Shown: positions 33,423-42,597, counted from the stretch's first letter. The stretch: 64,000 nucleotides of DNA from Dokdonia sp. (GCA_020630915.1 JAHDIF010000003.1:124001-188000); one strand, 5' to 3'. The notes: generated by a model not told the origin, from the letters alone. Made by a program: numbers and translations.

Positions 33423-34829
33423 ATTAGCAAAAATATTACCAAGAAGCTCATCATTAGTAACTTGACCAGTAATCTCCCCAAAGTGATACAGCGCCTCTCG
33501 AATATCGATCGCCATAAGATCTCCAGAAAGACTTGTGTCAAGCCCATATTGTACTTTTTCTATTTCTTCAAGAGCTTTAAGAAGAGAGTCGTAGTGGCGG
33601 GAGTTTGTAACGATGGTTTCATCATTACGCAATGCACCCGTGTTTACAAACTCAAGTAATTTTGCTTTAAGCTCATCTACACCTAAATTATTTTTAGCAG
33701 AAAGGAGATGAAGATTGGAGATGGAAGATTGGAGATTGGAGATTGCTGATTCGTTAAGTTGATCAACCTTATTGGCAATAATAACTAATGGCTTCTGTGG
33801 AAACTGATTCTTAATTTTCTCAATTTCGACGATAACTGACGAATATTTCTCTCCCTCCGGGAGAGATGCCGAAGGCAGAGAGGGTTTCTCCGGGAGAGCC
33901 GCATCAAATAAATACACCACCACTTGAGCCTGCTTTATCTTTTCAAACGTTTTCTTTATCCCAAGACCTTCAATCACGTCTACGGTCTCCCGAATGCCTG
34001 CCGTGTCTATAAACCTGAAGCCAATGCCCCCGATAGATAATTCATCTTCTAACGTATCTCGAGTGGTACCTGCAATATCAGATACAATAGCTCGTTCCTC
34101 ATTAAGTAAAGCATTGAGTAGGGTAGACTTCCCTACATTAGGCTCTCCTACGATAGCTACAGGAATACCATTCTTGATAACATTTCCTATTGCAAAGGAG
34201 TCTATAAGGCGCTTTAATACTTTAGTAATTCTGGCGATGAGTTCTTTAAACTGAGTGCGATCTGCAAACTCTACGTCTTCTTCAGAGAAGTCGAGTTCTA
34301 GTTCTATAAGAGAGGCAAAGTTGAGTAACTCTTGTCTTAATTGTGCGATTTCATTGGAAAACCCACCACGCATTTGTTGCATTGCAATCTGGTGTGCAGC
34401 TTCGTTATCACTAGCTATAAGATCTGCCACAGCCTCTGCCTGGCTCAAATCCATCTTACCATTTATAAATGAGCGCAATGTAAACTCACCTGCCTTTGCC
34501 GCACGACAGCCGGAACGCAGTAATAATTGGATGATTTCTTGTTGTATATAGCTAGACCCGTGGCAAGATATCTCAACTGTAGGTTCTCCCGTGTAGGAGT
34601 TAGAGCCTTTAAAAAGAGATACCAATACTTCATCTATCGTGCGTTTACCATCCATAATATGACCCAAATGAATGGTATGTGTTTTTTGCTCAGATAGAAT
34701 TTTACCACTTACAGATTTAAAAAGCGGAGTACATACTTGTATTGCTTTCTCTCCAGAAACACGTATTACAGCTATGGCGCCAGCTCCTGCAGGACTGGCA
34801 AGCGCTACTATGGTATCTTGTATATTCAT
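33405..34829 (-). CDS. mnmE: tRNA-modifying GTPase MnmE
   Basis: MnmE works with MnmG to modify U34 of certain tRNAs at the wobble base. The start is taken at the ATG at 34829 (MNIQDTIVALASPAGAGAIAVIR), the conserved N-terminus; a longer frame adds 22 unrelated residues. The G-domain motifs are visible: G1 GEPNVGKSTL, G2/G3 GTTRDTLED and DTAGIRET, G4 NKVD, G5 SAKN. The C-terminal FCIGK supplies the Cys of the CxGK motif. Two low-complexity insertions lie in the G domain, PSLPSASLPEGE and AISNLQSSISNLH, both from repeat-like DNA. The gene is also the probable target of the adjacent mobilizable element. Confidence 0.95.
   Translation of the reverse strand: MNIQDTIVALASPAGAGAIAVIRVSGEKAIQVCTPLFKSVSGKILSEQKTHTIHLGHIMDGKRTIDEVLVSLFKGSNSYTGEPTVEISCHGSSYIQQEIIQLLLRSGCRAAKAGEFTLRSFINGKMDLSQAEAVADLIASDNEAAHQIAMQQMRGGFSNEIAQLRQELLNFASLIELELDFSEEDVEFADRTQFKELIARITKVLKRLIDSFAIGNVIKNGIPVAIVGEPNVGKSTLLNALLNEERAIVSDIAGTTRDTLEDELSIGGIGFRFIDTAGIRETVDVIEGLGIKKTFEKIKQAQVVVYLFDAALPEKPSLPSASLPEGEKYSSVIVEIEKIKNQFPQKPLVIIANKVDQLNESAISNLQSSISNLHLLSAKNNLGVDELKAKLLEFVNTGALRNDETIVTNSRHYDSLLKALEEIEKVQYGLDTSLSGDLMAIDIREALYHFGEITGQVTNDELLGNIFANFCIGK
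33704..33750. repeat. In-frame AGATTGG tandem repeat in mnmE
   Basis: AGATTGGAG-type units repeat at 33712, 33726 and 33733. They encode Ser-Asn-Leu-Gln-type residues between the G4 and G5 motifs of MnmE, a loop that tolerates insertion. Confidence 0.6.
33849..33883. repeat. In-frame double-hairpin repeat in mnmE
   Basis: CTCTCCC-TCC-GGGAGAG (33849-33865) is followed by TGCC-GAA-GGCA (33867-33877). The segment is GC-richer than its surroundings, stays in frame and encodes LPSASLPEGE. It looks like a short mobile palindromic unit captured in the gene. Confidence 0.55.
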
Positions 34830-34912
34830 TAAAACAAAATTACGTAAACATGTAACAAGTTGATAGAATGAGCTACATATAAAGTAATCAATCAATCAAA
34901 AGCAAGATTATT

Positions 34913-35278
34913 ATGGAAATTGTAAACAAGGGAACTATCGTACGAGAAGATAAGCAGTTATTAGTAATTGCCCATTTGTCTCAATTATTAGATTACGTAA
35001 CAGGTTTTGGTGGTTTTATAGTACCGCTTATATTGTGGTTAGTTAATAAAGACCGAGTACTTGGAATGGACGCACATGGAAAGTCAATTATTAATTTTCA
35101 GATTAGCATTTTTCTATATTGCTTATTAAGTATTCCAGCCATATTCCTTTTTGGTTTGGGTATAATTACACTAATTTCCATTGGAATTCTTGCTTTCGTG
35201 TTACCTATAGTAAACGCAGTAAAAGCAAGCAATGGAGAGAAGCCTAACTACTACATTAGCATACCTTTCCTAAGCTAG
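34913..35278 (+). CDS. DUF4870 family membrane protein
   Basis: This 121-residue protein has three hydrophobic helices and the DUF4870 pattern: LLVIAHLSQLLDYVTGFGGF, then PLILWLVNKDRVLGMDAHGK and INFQISIFLYCLL. Members are small integral membrane proteins of unknown role. It is transcribed divergently from mnmE, and its 3' end faces the DUF3817 gene with 4 bp between the two stops. Confidence 0.85.
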   Translation: MEIVNKGTIVREDKQLLVIAHLSQLLDYVTGFGGFIVPLILWLVNKDRVLGMDAHGKSIINFQISIFLYCLLSIPAIFLFGLGIITLISIGILAFVLPIVNAVKASNGEKPNYYISIPFLS

Positions 35279-35282
35279 TAGG

Positions 35283-35555
35283 TTATCTAAGGTATTTTTT
35301 ATCCATCCAAAAAGTGCCAAAAGGTATAATGGAACACAATAAAACTATACCTAGTGTCTTGTTATTCCATTTTCGTTCTGGTTTCATGAGTATGGCTAAC
35401 ACGATGTACCCAATAAATAGAAAACCATGGGTCATTCCGATCACTTTATTTGGAGCGCCATTGTCCCATATATATTTTAAAGGCATGGTGACAAATAATA
35501 TAAGGAGATAAGAGATTCCTTCTAGAAAACTCGTTATTCTAAATGTTTTAAGCAT
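35283..35555 (-). CDS. DUF3817 family membrane protein
   Basis: The start is taken at the ATG at 35555 (MLKTFRITSFLEGISYLLIL), which matches the usual DUF3817 N-terminus (FRxxxxxEGxSYLLLL); the longer frame adds six residues. The 90-residue protein has three membrane helices and the HGFLFIGYIVL motif of the family, whose function is not established. It is convergent with the DUF4870 gene. Confidence 0.85.
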   Translation of the reverse strand: MLKTFRITSFLEGISYLLILFVTMPLKYIWDNGAPNKVIGMTHGFLFIGYIVLAILMKPERKWNNKTLGIVLLCSIIPFGTFWMDKKYLR

Positions 35556-35622
35556 TGTATTTGTTTTATACAAAGATACTATCTGATAGTATTTTTTAAT
35601 GTAGTTCGTGGCTCATTTTTAC

Positions 35623-35636
35623 GCTTTCGCGAAAGC
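35623..35636. repeat. GCTTTCGCGAAAGC palindrome (upstream of SDR gene)
   Basis: A perfect copy between the DUF3817 and SDR genes, preceded by TTTTTAC. It lies in the 5' leader region, 32 bp before the SDR start. Confidence 0.9.
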
Positions 35637-35667
35637 TTCCATAACCACATTATCGTATCTTTATACT

Positions 35668-36375
35668 ATGAATGATATACGAGCAAAAGTGGCCTTAATT
35701 ACAGGCGGCACAAAAGGAATAGGTTATGGTATAGCCCAAGCAATGATCGCTCAAGGAATGCGGGTAGCCATCACTGGAAGAAATCTAGAAGCAGCGCAAC
35801 AAGCGGCCCAAGGATTGGGTGAGTATGCGATAGGCCTGGCATCTGATGTGACGGATTATTCTAGTCAAGAAAAGGTGGTCGAGACTGTTCTCGAGAAGTG
35901 GGGACAATTAGATGTGCTTATAGCAAATGCAGGAGTAGGGCATTTTGCACCGATAGATGAACTAAGTGCACAACAATGGAATCAAACTATTGATACGAAT
36001 TTAACGGGTGTCTTTTATTCTGTAAAGGCCAGCCTTGCGGCTATTAAAAGCACAAAAGGATATATCATAACCATTTCTAGCCTTGCAGGCACAAATTTCT
36101 TTGCTCGCGGCACAGCCTATAATGCAAGTAAATTTGGCTTAACTGGCTTTACACAAGCATTAATGCTGGATGTGCGCAAAGATGATGTAAAAGTTACCAC
36201 GATTATGCCTGGCTCTGTGAGTAGTCATTTTGGTGGGCGTTCTCCAGAAGAAGGTAAGGACTGGCGTATACAACCAGAAGATATAGGTCAGATCACGGTA
36301 GACTTGCTCAAAATGCATCCAAGAACATTCCCAAGTAAGGTAGAGGTGAGGCCTAGTAAAACTGCTTCAAACTAA
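35668..36375 (+). CDS. Short-chain dehydrogenase/reductase
   Basis: The start is the ATG at 35668 (MNDIRAKVALITGGTKGIGY); a longer frame from 35608 would translate the upstream palindrome and is unlikely. The 235-residue protein shows the classical SDR cofactor motif GGTKGIG, the NAGVG motif, the catalytic Ser in ITISSLAG and the Tyr-x-x-x-Lys of YNASKFG. Substrate cannot be read from sequence; annotations for relatives range from 3-oxoacyl-ACP reductase to sepiapterin-like enzymes. It is monocistronic, with the next gene convergent. Confidence 0.9.
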   Translation: MNDIRAKVALITGGTKGIGYGIAQAMIAQGMRVAITGRNLEAAQQAAQGLGEYAIGLASDVTDYSSQEKVVETVLEKWGQLDVLIANAGVGHFAPIDELSAQQWNQTIDTNLTGVFYSVKASLAAIKSTKGYIITISSLAGTNFFARGTAYNASKFGLTGFTQALMLDVRKDDVKVTTIMPGSVSSHFGGRSPEEGKDWRIQPEDIGQITVDLLKMHPRTFPSKVEVRPSKTASN

Positions 36376-36381
36376 TTTCCG

Positions 36382-36432
36382 CGAAGGCGGAAATCTCACG
36401 AAGGCGGAAATCTCACAAAGGCGGAAATTTCA
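36382..36432. repeat. Three 17-bp tandem repeats, REP-like
   Basis: CGAAGGCGGAAATCTCA occurs at 36382-36398 and 36399-36415; a variant CAAAGGCGGAAATTTCA is at 36416-36432. The preceding ATTTCCGC pairs with GCGGAAAT to form a hairpin. It lies between convergent genes and may double as a terminator. Confidence 0.85.
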
Positions 36433-36466
36433 TTAGTAAGCTACTCCCTTGTTCTACTGAGGAAGT

Positions 36467-37216
36467 TTAGATAATTTTCTTAATCACACGCAATTTATGC
36501 GTGTGAGCTCGTTGGTTTACATTGTAGATTCCAGAATGGTCTAATCGGTCTATACGCACTTCGCCGTGAGCGTGAATGATATAGTTATCTTCCATTATAA
36601 TCCCTACATGAACGATAGCACCTTCGGCATTATCAAAAAATGCAAGATCGCCCGGTTCACTTTCTTCTATAAAACTAAGAGCTTCTCCTTGGGTTGCTTG
36701 TTGTGATGCGTCACGCAATAACTTATGACCATTGAGTCGATACACCATTTGAGTAAAACCAGAACAGTCTATCCCAAAGTGTGTGCGTCCACCCCATAAA
36801 TAAGGCGCACCTATAAATAATAAGGCTGTATCTACTAGGGATGATTTACTGTTCTTTCCGTTAGTAACAGGACCGTCGTATGAAGCTTTAAGGAGGCTAA
36901 GGGTGTGTGTTGCACTGCCCATAACCGCAGTAAGGAGTTGTTCATGTTCTGTAGTAACAAATTGTACGGGATCAGATATGAGTTGAGTGGGTTGTGCTTT
37001 CGCGAAAGCGTACTCTTCCTCTGTAATTTCTACATACTGTTTATTATCAATCCATCCTTCGTATTTGTCGTGTAGCAGTCTAATTCGGCTCCATTTTTTA
37101 CGTTTTTCGGGTACTTTAAAAACCTCGCCTAAGAGCACTTGATTCACCATCTCGCTCGGGTCTGAAGGTTCCAAACGCATAGGAACTATAGTAAGATTAC
37201 ATATACCGTAAATCAT
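36467..37216 (-). CDS. NlpC/P60 family cell-wall hydrolase
   Basis: This 249-residue protein has SH3-like N-terminal domains (VFKVPEKRKKWSRIRLLHDK and the following GWID). The C-terminal NlpC/P60 domain shows YLWGGRTHFGIDCSGFTQMV (nucleophile Cys), GDLAFFDN and IVHVGIIMEDNYIIHAHGEV (catalytic His). These enzymes cleave peptidoglycan stem peptides between D-Glu and the diamino acid. No signal peptide is seen, so a cytosolic recycling role (YkfC-like) is possible. It lies 15 bp downstream of the thiolase gene on the same strand, and a GCTTTCGCGAAAGC palindrome is inside it. Confidence 0.9.
   Translation of the reverse strand: MIYGICNLTIVPMRLEPSDPSEMVNQVLLGEVFKVPEKRKKWSRIRLLHDKYEGWIDNKQYVEITEEEYAFAKAQPTQLISDPVQFVTTEHEQLLTAVMGSATHTLSLLKASYDGPVTNGKNSKSSLVDTALLFIGAPYLWGGRTHFGIDCSGFTQMVYRLNGHKLLRDASQQATQGEALSFIEESEPGDLAFFDNAEGAIVHVGIIMEDNYIIHAHGEVRIDRLDHSGIYNVNQRAHTHKLRVIKKII
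36996..37009. repeat. GCTTTCGCGAAAGC palindrome (within NlpC/P60 gene)
   Basis: A perfect copy inside coding sequence, read as Tyr-Ala-Phe-Ala-Lys-Ala-Gln in the linker between SH3 and catalytic domains. Confidence 0.9.
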
Positions 37217-37231
37217 CTAATCGTACTGTGC

Positions 37232-38410
37232 TTATACGTTTTCTATTACCATTGCCGAGGCACCACCACCACCATTACAGATAGCTGCGGCTCCAAGTTT
37301 ACCATTATTTTGCTTGAGCACATTGATAAGGGTAATTAAGATACGCACCCCACTACATCCTAAAGGATGTCCAAGAGATACGGCTCCTCCATGTACATTT
37401 ACATTTTCTGAGGTAAGTCCTAGTATTTTCATATTTGCGAGCCCTACAACAGAAAAAGCTTCATTAAACTCAAAGTAGTCTATCGCATCTTGTGACACCC
37501 CTGCTTTAGAAAGCGCCTTTGGTAAGGCCTTAGAAGGTGCTGTTGTAAACCATTCTGGCTCGTGAGCGGCATCTGCAAAACCTTTTATAATACAAAGTGG
37601 AGTAAGACCTAATTCATTTGCTTTTTCTTCACTCATAAGAATCACTGCTCCTGCACCATCATTTATAGTAGAGGCATTTGCCGCAGTGACCGTGCCATCT
37701 TTTGTAAAGGCCGGACGAAGTGATGGAATTTTTTCCATACGCACGTTTTTAAACTCTTCGTCTGTATCTACGATAATGTCATCTCCACGTCTTTGTGGTA
37801 CGGCTACGGGCACAACTTCATCTGCAAATTTCCCAGCTTCCCAAGCAGCAGCACTACGATTGTATGATTCGATAGCAAAAGCATCTTGGTCTTCTCTAGA
37901 AAATTCATATTCTTGAGCACATTTATCTGCACAAACTCCCATGGCATTCCCATCGTATGCATCTACTAATCCATCTTTTTGCATCCCGTCTACCATCGTA
38001 CTTGGACCAAATTTATGTCCATTTCTCAAATTCATATAGTGAGGTATACGACTCATATTTTCCATTCCCCCGGCGATAACAATATCATTGTCTCCTAGCA
38101 TAATAGATTGTGCTGCTTGCATAACGGCTTTCATTCCAGAAGCGCATACTTTATTTACTGTTGTGCATGGTACCGTATCAGGAATACCAGCTCCTATAGC
38201 TGCTTGTCTTGCCGGTGCTTGGCCCACACCAGCTTGTACAACATTACCCATTAAAACTTCCTGAACCTCTGATGCATCTAGGTTAATTTTATCTAAAGCA
38301 CCTTTTATAGCAATGCTTCCTAATTTACTTGCGGAGATAGATGATAAGGCTCCTAAAAAACTACCTATAGGGGTTCTTGCAGCCGATACTATTACAACAT
38401 TTTTACTCAT
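37232..38410 (-). CDS. Acetyl-CoA C-acetyltransferase (thiolase)
   Basis: This 392-residue protein is a full-length thiolase. The acyl-accepting Cys89 is in NKVCASGMKAV, the His of HGGAVSLGHPLGCSG and the second Cys of CNGGGGASAMVIE are present, and NEAFSVVGLANM matches the NEAFA motif. It condenses or cleaves acetyl-CoA/acetoacetyl-CoA units in the cytosol, either in ketone-body/branched-chain catabolism or as an entry to synthesis. The E1 keto-acid dehydrogenase at 42598 fits an amino-acid or acyl-CoA catabolic context. It is divergent from the HD-domain gene. Confidence 0.93.
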   Translation of the reverse strand: MSKNVVIVSAARTPIGSFLGALSSISASKLGSIAIKGALDKINLDASEVQEVLMGNVVQAGVGQAPARQAAIGAGIPDTVPCTTVNKVCASGMKAVMQAAQSIMLGDNDIVIAGGMENMSRIPHYMNLRNGHKFGPSTMVDGMQKDGLVDAYDGNAMGVCADKCAQEYEFSREDQDAFAIESYNRSAAAWEAGKFADEVVPVAVPQRRGDDIIVDTDEEFKNVRMEKIPSLRPAFTKDGTVTAANASTINDGAGAVILMSEEKANELGLTPLCIIKGFADAAHEPEWFTTAPSKALPKALSKAGVSQDAIDYFEFNEAFSVVGLANMKILGLTSENVNVHGGAVSLGHPLGCSGVRILITLINVLKQNNGKLGAAAICNGGGGASAMVIENV

Positions 38411-38429
38411 ATTATGTTTTTATAAATGG

Positions 38430-38547
38430 GTCGTTTTTTCTCTTGCGAATGTACTAAATTATTGACCTATTTTTTAATGTTGTTAACAACTCTAGTCCAG
38501 AGAAAATCAACAATTATTTAGTACTTTCGTTCATAACGAATGAACAT
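38430..38547. promoter_or_regulatory. Divergent promoter region between thiolase and 7TM-HD genes
   Basis: TACTTTCG (38522-38529) on the plus strand and TACATTCG (about 38447-38440) on the minus strand each match the flavobacterial -7 element with one change; no clear -33 TTG is seen for either. An inverted repeat GTTCAT-aacga-ATGAAC lies at 38529-38545, just before the HD gene. Confidence 0.3.
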
Positions 38548-40596
38548 ATGTCTTCTTTTAAGAATACTTTTTATAAGCATCAAGATTTAATATATAAGTT
38601 ATTACTTATCGCTTTAAGTACTGCTGCTATCGTGTATTTCTTTCCTAAAAGCGGGAAGTTTCAGTATAATTTTCAAAAAGGATTTCCTTGGTCTTATGAG
38701 AATCTCTATGCAGATGAAGACTTTGCAATACTTAAAAGTTCTGAAGATCTAGATAACGAACGAAAGGGAATTCAAGATCAAAGCACGCTTTATTTTGACT
38801 ACGATCCAAGTATTGTAACCAGCGCTATCAAACGGTTTGATAGTGAGTTGACCACGGTTTTTCCTGATTCTCTATATGGCGCTAGTAATATAAATGTTGT
38901 TAGCACCTTTGGTGAGAACCTAATTAACGAAGTTTTTAGTAAGGGAATTATTGCTACCTCATTGCCTTATGAGTCTAATAGAATTGCCTATTTAAAAAAC
39001 GGGACGGAAGTATTACAAATATCTTTTGGGCAACTTAAAACTGCCGAAGAGACGATACGCTATTTAGAGAAATCAGTGAATGAAAGTGATTTTGCAAATG
39101 ATGGCTCTAGGTTAATGCAAGTATTTTATGACGTAATTGTTCCGAATACTATTTTTAATGAAACGCTTACTCAAAATGCTTTGGAAGAAGAGTTATCGCA
39201 ACTTTCCGAAACCAGAGGTGTTGTTACTAAGGGAAGTAGGATCATTACAAAAGGAGAACTTGTAGATGGAGAAGTATATCAAAAAATGATTTCGCTTAAA
39301 GCGAAATATGAATCTCAAAACTTTAGTGACTCCCGCTATAATTGGATTGTTTTTGGATATATTTTGCTAGTCCTTCTGGCATTGGTAATGCTTATGTTGT
39401 TTATTAAAACATATAGGCCTGAAATTTATAAGAACCATACTAAAGTAACATTTGTATTTTTTAACGTGTTAGTAATGGTACTTCTTACTACTGCTGTCGT
39501 TAAGTTCAAGCCCGACTTTGTCTATGTAGTGCCGCTATGTATTTTACCTCTTATAATTAAAGCTTTTTTCGATGCCCGGTTAGGGTTGTTTACACACGTT
39601 ATAGCCATCTTATTGCTCGGTTTTATTGTTCCAGATAGTTTTGAATATTTTTTTCTGCAGGTAATCGCTGGAATAGTAACTATTCTGAGTGTTCCGGAGT
39701 TATACAAAAGAGCAAATCTATTTATATCAGTTGGACAGATTACCTTAATATATTTAGTAGCATATTTTGCATTTAATGCCATCCATCAAGGTGGTGTAGA
39801 CACCTTAGAGTTGGAAAATTTTGGAATATTTATACTTACAGGTTTGGCTACTTTATTTGTGCAGCCTCTCATCTATATTTATGAAAAATTCTTTGGTCTC
39901 GTGAGTGATGTGTCTTTATTAGAATTGTCCGATACAAATTCTAAGCTTCTTAAACGTCTGGCTGATGAGGCTCCCGGTACATTTCATCACAGTCTTAATG
40001 TGGCAAACTTGAGTGAAGCAGCGGCAAATGAAATAGGAGCAAACGCTATGCTGGTAAGGGTAGGAGCACTTTATCATGATATAGGTAAAATGGCAAACCC
40101 CACAGATTTTACAGAAAACCAAGCAACAGGTATTAATAGTCATGATGATTTATCACCTAAGGAAAGTGCGCGTGTTATCATTAGTCATGTAATAGATGGT
40201 ATCGAGATTGCACGGAAGAATAAATTACCAGATCGCGTTATAGATTTTATAAGAACCCATCACGGTACAAGTACGGTACATTATTTTTATATGAAGGAAA
40301 AGGATACGAATGATGATGCCATGATAAGTGATTTTCAATACCCAGGCCCTTTACCATTCAGCAAGGAAACTGCTATTCTTATGATGGCAGACAGTGTAGA
40401 AGCGGCAAGTAAAAGTCTTAAGAGCCCTACCTCTACATTAATTGACGCATTTGTTGAGAAGATAATAAAAAAGCAAATGGATGATGGTCAGTATCTGAAT
40501 GCAAATATTACATTTAAAGAAATCCAGAAAATTAAAAAGGTGCTAAAGAAGAAGCTTAATAATATGTATCACCTTAGAATAGAATATCCTGAGTAA
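38548..40596 (+). CDS. 7TM-HD membrane phosphohydrolase (PgpH/YqfF-like)
   Basis: This 682-residue protein has an N-terminal membrane anchor, an extracytoplasmic domain of about 220 residues (7TMR-HDED) and a block of about seven membrane helices at roughly residues 265-455. The cytosolic HD domain shows HHSLNVANLSEAAA and VGALYHDIGKMANP, then SHVIDGIEIARK and IRTHHGTSTVHYFY. This is the layout of PgpH, a c-di-AMP phosphodiesterase in Firmicutes; the Bacteroidota members are presumed to hydrolyse a cyclic dinucleotide too. The HD residues are all present. A strong terminator follows at 40674. Confidence 0.88.
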   Translation: MSSFKNTFYKHQDLIYKLLLIALSTAAIVYFFPKSGKFQYNFQKGFPWSYENLYADEDFAILKSSEDLDNERKGIQDQSTLYFDYDPSIVTSAIKRFDSELTTVFPDSLYGASNINVVSTFGENLINEVFSKGIIATSLPYESNRIAYLKNGTEVLQISFGQLKTAEETIRYLEKSVNESDFANDGSRLMQVFYDVIVPNTIFNETLTQNALEEELSQLSETRGVVTKGSRIITKGELVDGEVYQKMISLKAKYESQNFSDSRYNWIVFGYILLVLLALVMLMLFIKTYRPEIYKNHTKVTFVFFNVLVMVLLTTAVVKFKPDFVYVVPLCILPLIIKAFFDARLGLFTHVIAILLLGFIVPDSFEYFFLQVIAGIVTILSVPELYKRANLFISVGQITLIYLVAYFAFNAIHQGGVDTLELENFGIFILTGLATLFVQPLIYIYEKFFGLVSDVSLLELSDTNSKLLKRLADEAPGTFHHSLNVANLSEAAANEIGANAMLVRVGALYHDIGKMANPTDFTENQATGINSHDDLSPKESARVIISHVIDGIEIARKNKLPDRVIDFIRTHHGTSTVHYFYMKEKDTNDDAMISDFQYPGPLPFSKETAILMMADSVEAASKSLKSPTSTLIDAFVEKIIKKQMDDGQYLNANITFKEIQKIKKVLKKKLNNMYHLRIEYPE

Positions 40597-40673
40597 AAAT
40601 TTGTTTAATGTATTTTTTGTAATCTTCCTTGTTTCGATGTAAGATTTAAGCATTTAGCAATTATTTATGTTAA

Positions 40674-40720
40674 AATTGGTAAACCAGACTGGAATTCCAG
40701 ATTGGTTTACCAATTTTTTT
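40674..40720 (+). terminator. Rho-independent terminator after the 7TM-HD gene
   Basis: AATTGGTAAACC (40674-40685) pairs with GGTTTACCAATT (40704-40715), with an inner CTGGAATTCCAG palindrome, followed by a run of T. Confidence 0.9.
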
Positions 40721-40766
40721 ATATATTGAACAAAAGTTTTAGGGTTTAATTTAAAGAATGTAGAAA

Positions 40767-42449
40767 ATGAAGCAAATTGACATTGGAGATTCATCGTTTA
40801 AAGTAAAACGGTTTTTAAATGTGGGCTTAGTAGCCGTATTTTTAATTGCACTAATGGCAGTGTCTTGTAGATCAGATGATGATGATAATGGAACAACACC
40901 TCAAGCTTCTTTTGAAGTTTCTGTAGATGGAAGTTTTGCAACTTTTACCAATACATCTGTTGATGCCTTGGAAATAGATTGGAGTTTTGGGGATGGTACA
41001 TTTTCTGAGGAGGATTCACCTGTACATCAATATGAAGAAAGTGGAGATTATGAAGTTTTCCTTTTAACAGCAAACGAAGCTAATACTGATGTTGCTTCTC
41101 AAATAATTACGATTGTAGTGCCTGATGTTCCGGTACCATCTTTTACTTTTGAAGCTGTAGACCGTGAGGTTACTTTTACTAACGCAAGTGATGGTGCAGT
41201 ATCTTACTCTTGGGATTTTGGAGATGGAGTAGGAACTTCCACAGATGAGAATCCGGTATATACATATGTAGATGATGGAACATATGAAGTAACTCTTACA
41301 GCTGTCAACATTGAAGATGTTGAAGTGTCTACGATTCAAGAGGTAACAGTTTTAGAAATATTTCCAGTAGCTGGATTTACAACAAACGTAACTGGTTTTG
41401 AGGTTGTTTTTACAAATACCTCAGAAGATGCCGTTTCTTACTCTTGGGATTTTGGAGATACCGTGGGAACTTCTACAGATGAAAATCCAACGTACACTTA
41501 TACTGCCGCTGGGACGTATAATGTTTCTTTAACAGCGACGAGTGAAAACGGAAATACAAATGTATTTGAACAAGAACTTGAGATTGTTGAGGCTATTATG
41601 CCCGTTGCATTCTTTCACGTAGATTATGACGGTACTGAACTTACTTTTATTACAGATGAAATTATAACTGGAGATAATGATTTCCCTTTTATAAGTGGAT
41701 CGAGAGACGCAGTAAGTTTTGCTTGGGACTTTGGAGACGGCACAACCTCTACAGATGCAAATCCTACTCATGATTTTGGTGGAGTTTCGGGTGCCTATGA
41801 TGTTACACTTACAGTAACAAGTGCAACAGGAGACACTGATACTTACACAAAAACAGATGTTGATGCATCTATAATCACAAGCGGTAGTTTAGATAACTAT
41901 ATATTTGAAGAAGATTATTTAGGATTTGTTGTAGATGAAAATGGTGATCCTATAACTGCAGATGGAGGCAATTATTTCAGAGATGAGAATAATGATGTAT
42001 GGGAAACCCCCGATGCATTAGAAGATTGGGTAAGAGCTAATATTACGGATGCTACAGTGACAGTAGGTATGACAACCTCTGAACACGAAGGAACTTTTGC
42101 TCTTAAATTCTCTAATGGTCAAGCACAGCGTAGAGCTTATCAAGAATTTGATGTTGTAATTGGACAAACGTATACCGTATCATTTTATGCTGCGGTAAGA
42201 AATGACGATACAGCAAATGACTACATGACCGCTTACATTTTTGATGGAGAAATACTGGATGAATTACCGGCTACTCTTGCTACCGCAAATACATCACTTG
42301 GAGTTCAAGGTACATCAGACCCAGGAGATACTAATAGAGTTTATGTTGAGCAATCTATTACCTTCACAGCCAACAGTAATACGGCTGTTTTTTATATGAC
42401 AGTAACAGGTGGTGTCGAAACTTTCCTTGATACCGTAACGATACAGTAG
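40767..42449 (+). CDS. Surface lipoprotein with PKD domains
   Basis: This 560-residue protein has a lipoprotein signal with Cys34 (LIALMAVSC) followed by RSDDDD, the acidic export signal that sends Bacteroidota lipoproteins to the cell surface. It then has four PKD domains with the WSFGDG/SWDFGDG signature and YTYxxxGTYxVxLTA ends, at roughly residues 45-370. A C-terminal carbohydrate-binding-like beta domain follows (RRAYQEFDVVIGQTYTVSFY). PKD domains are protein or glycan interaction modules. PKD domains 2 and 3 share a nearly identical DNA stretch (around 41201 and 41442). Such proteins often sit in polysaccharide-uptake loci, but no SusC/D pair is adjacent. Confidence 0.85.
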   Translation: MKQIDIGDSSFKVKRFLNVGLVAVFLIALMAVSCRSDDDDNGTTPQASFEVSVDGSFATFTNTSVDALEIDWSFGDGTFSEEDSPVHQYEESGDYEVFLLTANEANTDVASQIITIVVPDVPVPSFTFEAVDREVTFTNASDGAVSYSWDFGDGVGTSTDENPVYTYVDDGTYEVTLTAVNIEDVEVSTIQEVTVLEIFPVAGFTTNVTGFEVVFTNTSEDAVSYSWDFGDTVGTSTDENPTYTYTAAGTYNVSLTATSENGNTNVFEQELEIVEAIMPVAFFHVDYDGTELTFITDEIITGDNDFPFISGSRDAVSFAWDFGDGTTSTDANPTHDFGGVSGAYDVTLTVTSATGDTDTYTKTDVDASIITSGSLDNYIFEEDYLGFVVDENGDPITADGGNYFRDENNDVWETPDALEDWVRANITDATVTVGMTTSEHEGTFALKFSNGQAQRRAYQEFDVVIGQTYTVSFYAAVRNDDTANDYMTAYIFDGEILDELPATLATANTSLGVQGTSDPGDTNRVYVEQSITFTANSNTAVFYMTVTGGVETFLDTVTIQ

Positions 42450-42466
42450 TTTTTTTATAAATTGTT

Positions 42467-42500
42467 AAAGGGCTATCTCTCTAAAAGATAGCCCTTTTTT
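42467..42500. terminator. Terminator between convergent PKD and E1 genes
   Basis: AAAGGGCTATCT (42467-42478) pairs with AGATAGCCCTTT (42486-42497) and is followed by T. The A-rich 5' side lets it serve the minus strand as well. Confidence 0.88.
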
Positions 42501-42597
42501 AATGAAATCGATACAATTCAAGATTGTTGTTAGTTAAAACTTTCTTTAAGTTTATAACAATTAGTGGATTTCCGTAAGAACAGTAATTTTGTGGTAC

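Noticed and set aside
35608-35667. N-terminal extension of the SDR protein
   Set aside because: It would translate the 14-bp palindrome and its leader, while the conserved SDR start is at 35668.
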